NCBI GenBank assembly: GCA_006538405.1
Contig: BJKQ01000002.1
Location: 186,001 to 250,000 of the forward strand
Length of the DNA: 64,000 bases
DNA from: Hansfordia pulvinata
Taxonomy: Eukaryota > Ascomycota > Sordariomycetes > Xylariales
Reading direction: 5' to 3'
Part shown: positions 54,946-64,000 of the stretch, one piece after another
How the letters are laid out: each line of letters starts with the position of its first letter
How positions within the stretch are numbered: position 1 is the first letter of the stretch
Translations under genes and position numbers: made by a program
Notes under the pieces: model-generated
Told to the model about the DNA's origin: nothing
The model's database searches: none
Seen by the model: only the letters and a program-made list of their open reading frames with translations

Positions 54946-56357
54946 ATGGATCCCCATCAAGATCCCTCTGGCTCCTCGCCACTAGCCGTGGACAACCATA
55001 ATAATAATAGACACAATGTCCCCAGTCAAAAACACGGGCCTTCCGCGTCAAGTTCATATCCAAGCTCCAACGCTTCTTCCGGCTCGGCTTCAGTCTCTGC
55101 GTTGGCCTCTCCACTCACTGCCGGTCTGCTTCGCCCTTTGACGGCCCCGGCCCAAGCCCCAGCCCAAGCCCCAGCCGGCCTATCATTCGTACAGCGGAGG
55201 ACTCACGTGCGACAGCCTGCAAACACCATGGCCACCATTGTTGAGGGCGACACTCTGATGCGGCCTATCGACCGCCCGCCGCCGGGCGACCGCCTCGCCT
55301 CCAAATGCACGCCTGAGTCCCAGAAGAGACGGAGCACATACTACCAGACCGAATTCGCGGCGACGAACCGCGAGTCAAACCCAGCCAAGACTCGGGTGCA
55401 CAACGAAGCCATTGTCATGGCTGAGCTGAAAACCAACGTCATCGTAAGTGCCGCTTCTTTGTCCGCTATCTACCCAACCTACTGGTGGCGCCGCCGCAAA
55501 TGCAGCCAGGTAACCTCGCTCGCCAATCAGCGTTCTGACCTTCACGATTAGATCAAGGACGAATTCACCTTTATCACAGACCTCTCTTATCACCTGTCGA
55601 ATAGATACCAGCGGCCAATCTCGTCGATTGTCATCACCATCAACCACGGCCAATGTATGATGTTTGGCGGGTCTTTCGACCCGGCTTACACATTGGCCAT
55701 TCACGCCTTGCCCAACCTGATGCGGCCCACAATGAACAAGAGAAATGCCGCGCTGGTCCAGCGGCACATGGAGGAATCCCTGGGCGTCCACCCTGAGCGG
55801 GGGTTTGTTCGCTTTGTTCCCACACCCGAAGATAATGTCGCGCTGGGAGGAAAGACGATGACGGCGGAGCTCGAGGAACTCACGGCGAACGACGATGAGG
55901 GGGCGCCGCCGAGCAGGTCCAAATCCAAGTCGAATCGACGGATCAGCATGAAGGTACGCCTGTGTCATACCCAGCCCTGCTGCGCGGCCGCGCGGCCGGG
56001 TGGGCCGCCTTTCACGCTGAGGTCGCATTTATTGGTGCAACGGCTCACATGCAGTTTCTTTAGTCTCTCAGCAACCTGAAGGTTCTGTCCCCGGTGACCC
56101 CCGCGACCGACGCAGTTCCCAAGCTGCCGACGCCTCCACCAAGCACATCCGAGGAGGGTGCTGCTACCGCGGTTGGGGCCCAGGGGCCGCCAACGCCGCC
56201 CGAGGAGGACAGGCCTCTCGAATTGCCCGAAATGCCGACGAAACCCAAGAAAACGGCATCGCGGCGGAAGAGTCTTCGATTCAGTCTCTTTGGAGGGACC
56301 AAGACACTGCCGCCGCTCCCGGCCGAGAAGCCGCGGCCGAAAACGGCAGGGTCGTAG
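54946..56357 (+). CDS. MIF/tautomerase-domain fusion protein
   Basis: Exons 54946-55443, 55552-55953 and 56064-56357 encode 397 residues. Residues 1-150 are disordered (Asn/Ser/Ala/Pro). A macrophage-migration-inhibitory-factor-like domain follows (about 155-265): AELKTNVIIKDEFTFITDLS, RYQRPISSIVITINHGQCMM, FGGSFDPAYTLAIHALPNLM, NKRNAALVQRHMEESLGVHP and ERGFVRFVPTPEDN. These match the beta-alpha-beta repeats of MIF trimers. The tail has Pro-rich motifs (LPTPPPST, PPTPPEE) and a basic stretch KKTASRRKSLRFSLFGG. MIF tautomerases use a free N-terminal Pro as catalytic base. Here the equivalent strand begins inside the chain (TNVIIKDEF) without a Pro, so tautomerase activity is doubtful unless the protein is processed. 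Such fusions occur in other ascomycetes; their role is unknown. Confidence 0.82.
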
Positions 56358-58939
56358 TTCGACATGAGCCGTGGGGAAATGGACCACTCCGAATTTTTGC
56401 AGCAGCTGACCTGACATCCGGGCGGCGGCTTGACCTCAGTGCCCTTGCTACGAACAGAATCGTGGTGGACTCAGTTGCAGATGCATTCAAAGCCGGCCAC
56501 AAAGTGCTGCGACGAGGCGCGCCGGGCGACACGCATGCTTATTTCCGAGTCCAGCTTTGGAATGGGCATTCTTTTCACAATCACACTTGCAATATGGGTA
56601 GCGTCGGAGTTTGGCAGTCAGCGGGCTGGCGTCAGGTCACGAGTCTCGAACCCGCGGCGCGGGGTCGCGACATGAGCAGGCCGGCGACGAGAGGCGTACG
56701 GTATCATTGCATTCGACACGCCACTGCATAGCAAGCCGGGCAGGCTACATGATGATATTGCCAGGTTACATAGGGATGAATAATGACAGGAATTGTAATG
56801 CCAGTCGCAGACGCAGGCGAATGATCCTCGCGGACCAACTTGTCGAGGCACTCAGTAGGCACCAGCGTGAAGGGATGCGGTATTTTTAGCATGATCGCCG
56901 TGGGCCTGTCTGGAAGGGAGCCGGCCGAGACTTGGCCGCATGGCAGTCTGCTGACAGTCGGTACTTGAATCCATCGGCTTTTTCATGATACACTGGTCGG
57001 GAGAACTCGACATGACAGCGAACCGGCTGGACATGTCACAAAGAATCCATGCAACGGCTCTGATGAAGCAAGCCGCCGCACATGGCCAACATTGGAGTTG
57101 GGCCAAGTCGGGTCTGCCCACGTTGGACGCTTGGCCTGGTGTGGTCTGGTCTGGTCTGATGCAGCGTAGGTACGACTGGAGCACGCCATGTCATGTCCAT
57201 GTCGTACATTGATGTCACTGGCACCTACCTTAGGTACGATTAGATACATAACCAGGCGACCTGACATCAGTATAGCGGGTATATGCATTTACCAGCACCC
57301 TCTGGAAGGTGGATGCTGACTCCGCTCCAGGAACAGCGCGGGTGGACAGGCCTAGAAGCGCAGCGCAGTGCCGTGATGGTCGCACTGGGCTGGCTGGCCG
57401 GCTGCATGCATCGGCTACGTCCCTCGAACCCGTGCCATGGTATTCGTGCCACCATCTAACCACCACCCCTCTCATATCTGTCTGGTTGGCCCTCTCCCAC
57501 CAGCCCCGACGCCTCTCGACCCCGAATCCTTGGTCTCCCGCCACAACCGGACTGCGGCTCATTGCTTTGCGCCAACACGCTTGTCTCCGGCCGGCCTGAC
57601 CCGTCCAGCCAGCGCGCGCCTCTATCCCGGCCAGAGCGGCGACTCTTTGCAGCAGATAACCGGCCCTCGCCCTGTTGCGCTCTGATCTTACCAGGTGCGC
57701 GTCAGCGTGGCCCCCAGCTTGAAGATCGGGCCGAAAGCGCTCATACCCTGTGTACCGACGCAACCAGCCTCCCGGGCCTGCCACGCCGTCACTACCAGAG
57801 GCACGCCACGCCTGGTCACATGAGCTTGGTCGAGGTGAGCCGGGTCCACAGCCGCAGCCATCACGTCGATCCGACGCGTCTCCAACTCGTCACAGCTTCT
57901 GTCCCAAGAGCCCGGTGGCCGCCAACCGGCACGAAGTTGCAGTCGGCACAAGTACCGTTTGCTCACATTGCGGCTTGCGCCTTAGCCTAGAGCGCTGCAG
58001 CCAAGGGGGGACCTGGCCAGCCCTGCCTCAGCAACTACTCGCTAATAATCCTGGCCTCGATACTCCGACTGCCTATTCACCAGACTCAATAATCTCCGGC
58101 TCATCATGGAGGTAAGACATATCTGCCCCCTCGAACCCAGCGGGCTGTGTGGCCTGGCAAACACTTCCTTGACGTTGTGAAGGGCGTCGGCCAAGTGGCC
58201 CAAGCCCACTTCATGCCCGCACATCCAGATTGCTAGCCCAGGGCGCCGGAGAGGGAATGAGATAATCCGTTCTGCTGCCACTGACGTCCACGTCGCGCTG
58301 GCCGCATGGTGGCAAGTTTGCACGCTGATGCCGGGGCGGGTTTGCCCCGGCTGCTTCCCAAGCACGTGGTCAGTCAGATCGACAAGCTCTATGGGGCAGA
58401 CGGCCCCAGCCTGCAACCATGGTATCTAAGCTGGCTCGCTTGACTGGCCAGCATCCTGGCCGAGTTTGTGCGACGGTGAGATCAGAATGCGCCAGGTCGC
58501 TTCTTCACACCCCTTGCGGCATGGAAGCCCTCCCACTCTGCCCCCAAGCCCGATCTTGGCCTCCTTGCTTTTCCTGCGGTGCCTAGTGCCCGAACCCTCA
58601 TCTTACCCTGCGCCCCAAAGAGGCAAATATCCATGATTTTGGGAGGTCACGCCGTTCACTGCAGCGACGCACATAAGTTTGTCGGATGTCTACTCAGAGA
58701 CCGGCCACTTTACCAATCACCCACCATCGCCATCCTTGTTGGCAGTGTTTGTCAAGCCTAATGCCAATCTTGGGCGGCATTGCTTCCACCGTTCTATAGA
58801 GACTGGCCACGGAACAAGCGTTCTCCCATGAAGAGCTTCCATTCAGTCATTCTCAGTCCTGCCAGTGTCCATCGTAACTATCGACCCGCTTGTCTCTTTC
58901 CGGGCGCGATTCTCGTTGACACACACATACGCATGCACC
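56358..58939. other. Intergenic region, MIF-domain gene to GTR2
   Basis: 2.6 kb without a supported gene. TACCTTAGGTA at 57226. ATGGAG followed by a GTAAGA donor at 58106 could be a mini start exon, but nothing downstream requires it. Confidence 0.5.
57226..57236 (+). promoter_or_regulatory. TACCTTAGGTA near-palindrome, copy 3
   Basis: Third copy of the 11-base word, identical to that at 8971. Confidence 0.4.
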
Positions 58940-60226
58940 ATGGCGTCTCGGCTTGGTGGCGGCGACGGCGAACTCGAGGCCGAAGAAGTCGCGAAAGGCT
59001 CGAGAAAGCCACTACCTACATATGTCACACCAGCAGTTCTAGGTCTAACCACTGTACAACAACAGAACACACAGCGCCATCAGATAGGGGCGTCGGATCA
59101 GACATTGGAGCCCACGAAAGGGAAGCCCAGATTGCTGCTCATGGGCCAGCGGAGGTATGCGGACAACCTGACCTTGACATAGTTCTTTTGCTGACCAATC
59201 TCAGGAGCGGCAAGTCATCCATATCGAGCGTGGTATTCCACAAGCTGCCGCCCAATGAAACGCTGTTCCTTGAATCGACCGCGCGGATTCAGAAGGACTC
59301 GATGCCGTATGTGCTGTGCCCCTCTCCGCCACTGCCGCTCTTTGGCTGACCGAAGCAACAGCTCGTTCATGGACTTTCAGGTGTGGGACTTTCCGGGGCA
59401 GATCGACATCTTTGACAACCCGACGTTTGACATTGATGCCATGTTTGGGGAGATCGGTGCTCTCATCTGGGTGATTGACGCCCAGGACGACTACCTCGAG
59501 GCCGTGTCTCGCCTCAACGTGACGATACTCAACTTGCAGGGCAGCTTTCCGTCGGTGAAGATCGAAGTCTTCATCCACAAGGTGGATGGTCTGTCCGATG
59601 ACTACAAGGTGGACATACAAAGAGACATCACGATACGCATCCAAGATGAGCTCTCGGACCACGGGATCGAAAACGCGCCAGTGACATTTCACCTCACCAG
59701 CATATACAACCACAGCATTTTCGAAGCATTCAGCAAGGTGATTCAGAAGCTGATTCCGCGCCTGGGCGTCCTTGAGGCCATGCTCACCAACCTGAGTCGC
59801 ACGTGCCATTTTGAGAAGGCCTACCTCTTTGACGTCATGTCCAAAATCTACATTGCTACCGACAGCGGCGAGTCGGATATGCCCAGCTACGAGATCTGCT
59901 CAGACTACATCGACGTGATCATCGACGTCACGGACGTGTACGGGAGCTGGCAGAGGTCGACTAAGCATCGTGAATCCCTGGAAGGGCCACCGTGGAACCA
60001 GAAGATTGAGGACCAGATCGGCTCGAACTGGGCTGAGAGCGATATTGTGCTGAGTGACCAGAACCGGCCAATGGTTCTGCGAGAGGTGGACAAGTACCTC
60101 GCGCTTGTGGCCATCATGAAGGACAACAGCTACGACAGAATGCCGCTGGTGCAGATGAACATTGAGACGGTCGTGCAAGGACTCAAGGAGTTTTTCGAGA
60201 TTACTAAGCCCAGATCAGGGACCTAG
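58940..60226 (+). CDS. GTR2: Rag-type GTPase Gtr2/RagC
   Basis: Partner of Gtr1 in the vacuolar-membrane heterodimer that signals amino-acid supply to TORC1. Exons 58940-59154, 59205-59306 and 59362-60226 (phases agree) encode 393 residues. The P-loop is built across the first intron as [19 protein letters not shown]; Rag proteins share the Arg-Arg/Lys-Ser-Gly-Lys-Ser form. Switch II is [17 protein letters not shown] and the guanine-specificity motif is VFIHKVDGL. The C-terminal roadblock-like dimerisation domain starts near residue 245 ([20 protein letters not shown]) and ends at [20 protein letters not shown]. About 65 disordered residues precede the GTPase, longer than in yeast. The ATG at 58940 follows CACC. 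A tandem, separately transcribed neighbour of RCM1. Confidence 0.93.
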
Positions 60227-60900
60227 AAGCAGACATTGACGCACAGAAGTTCTGTCTCCATGATTAGAACCTGATAAAGTTGAATCGAAACAATCGTGTC
60301 GAGAAGTATTGAAGTGTTTCCCGCCCGGATCAAATCGTTCTTGCGAAGGCTGTTGTGACCAGCGCTCGCGTTTGCGGGAGATGGTCAGAACTGCAAGCTT
60401 GGTCTTGCTCGCGTATGACTGTAAACAAGGGCGGGTGAATAGCTCGGAGTACAGCATGTATGGGGATATTTATGCGACCCGTGCTGCATCCTGTCTGATC
60501 TGCATTGCAGGCCAATAGAAAGTAGGCAGGCAATGCGCATTTCAACCGGATTGATATCAGCAGTGCTTACAGGATTATAATAAAGCACGAGCGACCCTCG
60601 GTATTGAATGAATCCAAAAACCAAATTGGCATTGAGTCCCGCACAACTGCAATATAGTGGATGGTGTTCTAAACGTGAACCCGGCCCAGAGTCTCGTTGT
60701 GTGCATACATATGCATATATGCATATGTAAAATTCGGCGTCTAACACGCAAAGAGACTTCGAAGGTTGAGTGTACATCACCTACTTCCCACCTCCTGGCT
60801 GCTGGTCGTCTCTTGATTCAACCTACGCCACGTCAGTACACCATCTGAGAGCCTCTTGACGGGCTCGGAATATGCCCGTCCAGGCAGACAGAGGTGCACC
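60227..60900. other. Intergenic region GTR2 to RCM1
   Basis: 670 bases, AT-richer than its surroundings. It contains the 3' flank of GTR2, a perfect 24-bp palindrome at 60706-60729 and the leader of RCM1. Confidence 0.6.
60706..60729 (+). promoter_or_regulatory. Perfect 24-bp AT-rich palindrome
   Basis: The half-site TACATATGCATA is followed directly by its reverse complement, with no spacer. It contains two ATGCAT hexamers and lies 172 bases upstream of the RCM1 ATG. It could bind a dimeric factor or form a cruciform; function unknown. Confidence 0.6.
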
Positions 60901-62949
60901 ATGTCTCTATACCACGAGACGGCCGACATCCTGTCCCCCGACGCCGCGGGCGGCAACTTGAAGACCCGCATCTTCGGGCGCAAGGACCTCAAGTCGCCGC
61001 AGCACCAGGTGTACGCCCTGGCTCTCGAGACGTGCAAATGGAGCGCCGTTCTGAAGGAGGTCATCGACGCCTCCGAGCTGCTGCGTCATGAGCGCAAGGT
61101 ACGTGTGTTTTGTTGGTGTGCCGAGCCGGTGCCGAGCCGGCTGCGGCCTTGCTCCAGGGGGGCTGCACCGGCCAGCTGCTGGCCCCCGTTCAGGCAGGAC
61201 GTCACGTGCTGACTGCGCATAACACAGCTCTCCCCTCTGCTGGCGCTGCTGCTGGCGCACGACTTCCTGCTCTCGAAGCGCGGCATCGCGCTGCCGTCGT
61301 CGCACGGGCTGGCGCAGGCCATCGGGCGCCACGAGAACCGGCTGCGCGCCGAGCTGACGCGGGCGCGGCTGCGCCGGAGGGCCGCGTCGCTTGACGCCCT
61401 GCGGCAGCAGGTCGCCGCGGAGTTCGCGAGCGAGACCGGCGGGCGGTACCCGCGCTGGGTGCGTGTCAACGCGGCCAGGACGACGCTGGACGAGCAGCTG
61501 GCGACGACGTTTGCGCGGTTCGCCCGCGTGGCCGACGTCGGCGACGTTACCGCTGCTGCTCCTACTTCTTCTACTACTACTACTACTATAAGCACTGCTG
61601 GCGGCGGCGGCAGCAGCGGCGCCATCTACGTCGACCCTCACGTTCCGGGCTTGGTGGCCGTGTCGCCCGGCTTCGAGTTCTCCAAGACCGAGGCCTACCG
61701 CTCGGGCGCCATCATCCTGCAGGACAAGGCCTCGTGCTTCCCGGCGTACCTGCTGGACCCTCGGCCTGAGGACGGCGACGTGATCGACACCTGCGCCGCC
61801 CCGGGCAACAAAACCACCCATCTGGCAGCGATCGTCAAGTCGCGCGCCACCGCCGCCGCCGGGCAGTCGGGCGACGACGCAGGGACGGACCACCGTCCTG
61901 CGCCCACCGTCTTCGCGTTCGAGAAGGACAAGAACCGCTCCAAGACGCTCGACAAGATGGTCAAGCTGGCGGGGGTCGAGGACGTCGTGACCATGAACTT
62001 CAGCCACGACTTCCTCAAGGTCAGCCCGTCCGACCCCCGGTACAGCGGCGTCGGCTGCATGCTGCTGGACCCCAGCTGCTCCGGGAGCGGCATCGTCGGC
62101 CGCGACGCGATGCCCGCGGTCCACCTGCCCGAGGCGCTGGCCGGCAGCGGAGGCGCGAGCGCGGCGGCGGCTGGCCAGAAGAGGAAGCGAGAGGAGGGGA
62201 AGCAAAAGAAGCAGAAGAAGAACAAGAAGAACGGCAACAATAACGATGACGACGACGATGACAAAGACAAGAACGACCCAGCCGCCGCCTCGGACTCGGC
62301 GCCCAAGCTGGTCGACGACGACGGGCAGGAGACGGTGGTGTCGGAGCAGGAGCTGCGGGCGCGGCTCGAGGCCTTGTCGTCGTTCCAGCTGACGCTGCTG
62401 CTGCACGCGTTCGAGTTCCCGGCGGCGCGCAAGGTGACGTACTCGACGTGCTCGGTGCACGCCGAGGAGAACGAGGGCGTGGTGATGCGGGCGCTGGCGT
62501 CGGGCGTGGCGGCGCGGCGCGGGTGGCGCGTCATGCGCCGCGCCGAGCAGGTCCGGGGCATGCGCGAGTGGCCGGTGCGCGGGGTGCCCGGGGCCGGCGG
62601 CGGCGCCGGGGGCGAGGTCGCCGACGCGTGCATCCGGTCGCACCAGGGCGACGGGCGCGGCGTCATGGGCTTCTTCGTCGCCGGGTTCGTGCGTGACGGC
62701 GACGGCGAGGACGGGACGGTGGGCTCCCACGAGGGCCCGTACGCGCGCGACGGCAAGGGCTGCATCGTGCGAGACCGCGACGGGATGCCCTCCGTCGCGA
62801 GCCAGTCGGCAGAGAAGAGCAGGCGCTCGGTCGGGAAGGCTGGCGTCGTGGGCGGCCGTGCGCCACAGCCTCGCGAGGAGGACTCTGGCGACTCTGAGGA
62901 AGCGGAGGCGGAGGAAGAGGAGGATGAGTGGGACGGGTTCGGCGACTGA
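60901..62949 (+). CDS. RCM1: 25S rRNA (cytosine-C5) methyltransferase, Rcm1/NSUN5 family
   Basis: Nucleolar m5C methyltransferase of the large-subunit rRNA. Exons 60901-61098 and 61228-62949 encode 639 residues. The N-terminal helical domain (MSLYHETADILSPDAAGGNL, YALALETCKWSAVLKEVIDA, SPLLALLLAHDFLLSKRGIA) is typical of NSUN5/Rcm1. The methyltransferase core has VDPHVPGLVAVSPGFEFS, GAIILQDKASCFPAYLLDP, the SAM-binding DTCAAPGNKTTHLAAI and VFAFEKDKNRSKTLDKMVKL. The Cys of GCMLLDPSCSGSGIV (motif IV) and the TYSTCSVHAEENEGVV motif VI with the catalytic Cys are present. A charged Lys/Asp-rich insertion (KRKREEGKQKKQKKNKK, about residues 375-415) separates motifs IV and VI. The C-terminal 100 residues are acidic and unstructured. 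Thr/Ser-rich and Gly-rich runs interrupt the early core. Both catalytic Cys are retained, so it is probably active. Confidence 0.93.
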
Positions 62950-64000
62950 TCGATCACCTCCCGAGCACAGCTCACCTGCGGTCCCTTACCCAGCACCCTG
63001 CCCCGGCCTCTCAACGAGAGTCGGTCCCGAGCGAGCATCAATAGAAAAACAACTCATCACAACACAGGCGCAAGTTCAAGCGAGGAGATTTCATTCGAGA
63101 TTACCAAGGACCGACTGCAACGGCAGGTCCCCGGGGATGCTTCGGGGCATCTGGGTTCAAGACGGCCTCGTCTCCCCCTTTTATCTCAAAAAAGCCTGTC
63201 GGCTCCCCGCTTCTTGCGCAAGAAAATCGCCCGACGGCCCGACAGCGCCCCTGCAGGCGAGACAAAGTCAGCTCGCGGCCCTGCGGATTTTAGAAGACGA
63301 TGAGAAGGGGAAACCCGCCCCCCCCCCTGGTCTCGGGGACCGCCCTGGCTGGGGCGCGCCGGGGTAATCGCAGTATACAACCGGAATGAAACTAGGGGCA
63401 GCCCGTGCGCCAAGCTCCCCGATCGCCGCGCTAGGTCGTGTTTCTATACTAAGCCGGCAAATCACGACGACGACGACGATGGGTCGCCGGCGCACCCTGC
63501 GCGCTACGGCTCCCCACCTGGCGGGCAGGGCAGGGCTGTGCAGGCTTCTCAGCTCCAGCAGGCGGCGGGCGAGAGTGAGGAGCGAGACTTGGACTGTGTT
63601 TGGTCGGGGGGCTGATGACTACTCTACTCGTACTGCGAGTGTTTGCCAGCGGCGGCCCAATCTGCTGGTGAGGGTTGACGATCCACACCGGCCCTGCGGG
63701 TAGTGCATCTCCTACGGAACCAGCCACCAGCCGTGCGGGCGTGCGCTCGCGCGGGCTGAGCGTGGTGCTGGTTTGGGAGCATACGCAGCACGAGTAGGCA
63801 TGTGGGCACGTATCGTAGGGCAGTAGGATCGAAACCCCCCCCCCCATGCCCCGTCGAAGTGTCGTCCTATCTGGTGTCGTCCGAGGCTATGAGCGCGGGC
63901 CCTTGTTTTATTATATTCCCGGTTTTTCTGTCCCCGGCCTGTTCGCGTCTACGGGAATACCTGAGCTGGCGAGCCCGTCCCTTCTATCCCATTTTTCGTT
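62950..64000. other. Right-end flank downstream of RCM1
   Basis: No supported gene. TACTCGTA at 63625, a C-run near 63836-63844, and several short overlapping frames on both strands. Confidence 0.5.

Noticed and set aside
58106..58112. ATGGAG followed by a GTAAGA donor, as a possible first exon of GTR2
   Set aside because: The GTR2 reading frame has a good ATG at 58940 with a CACC context. An 800-base intron would be atypical here.

Overview
The window is nuclear DNA of a filamentous ascomycete (Pezizomycotina, most likely Sordariomycetes). The reasons are short GT-AG introns of about 50-220 bases with fungal branch sites, GC-rich coding sequence, long Ser/Pro/Gln/Asn-rich low-complexity proteins, monocistronic genes on both strands, and fungus-specific families (2EXR protein, MIF-like fusion, Ser/Thr-rich single-pass membrane protein). 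I see no virus, transposon, CRISPR array, rRNA or convincing tRNA. The species cannot be named from sequence alone.

Left to right. 0.8-3.0 kb: conserved fungal protein of unknown function. 4.1-4.9 kb (-): OHCU decarboxylase-like purine-catabolism protein, divergent from PRP19 (6.1-7.7 kb). 9.4-11.6 kb: acidic SIM-containing RING protein resembling SUMO-targeted ubiquitin ligases. 12.9-16.8 kb (-): WDR44-like WD40 protein. 19.0-19.4 kb (-): candidate small secreted protein. 20.6-21.8 kb (-): Dom34/Pelota. 23.0-24.3 kb: aldo/keto reductase. 25.3-25.6 kb (-): small secreted protein. 29.0-31.3 kb: secreted GMC oxidoreductase, followed by a possible gene relic. 32.8-34.0 kb: PRP18. 34.8-35.2 kb (-): tiny complex I subunit of NDUFB4/B15 type. 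36.4-37.4 kb: glutathione S-transferase. 39.8-42.4 kb: LCAT-like alpha/beta hydrolase. 44.8-46.1 kb: single-pass membrane protein. 46.7-48.3 kb (-): 2EXR-domain protein. 50.9-51.6 kb: four-helix membrane protein. 54.9-56.4 kb: MIF-domain fusion. 58.9-60.2 kb: Gtr2/RagC GTPase. 60.9-62.9 kb: Rcm1/NSUN5 rRNA methyltransferase. The genes are mainly housekeeping (two splicing factors, ribosome rescue, rRNA methylation, TORC1 signalling, respiration, detoxification). They do not form an obvious biosynthetic cluster.

Two patterns stand out beyond the genes. First, six otherwise intact, conserved genes each read through only if one base (two in one gene) is assumed missing, usually in a G or C run. 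In all six, adding the missing base or bases makes the summed exon length divisible by three, which looks like systematic homopolymer under-calling rather than pseudogenes. Second, the octamer TACGAGTA/TACTCGTA occurs 23 times by my manual count, only between genes, against about two expected by chance. A rarer 11-bp relative, TACCTWAGGTA, occurs three times. These intergenic words are the best candidates for something undescribed here.
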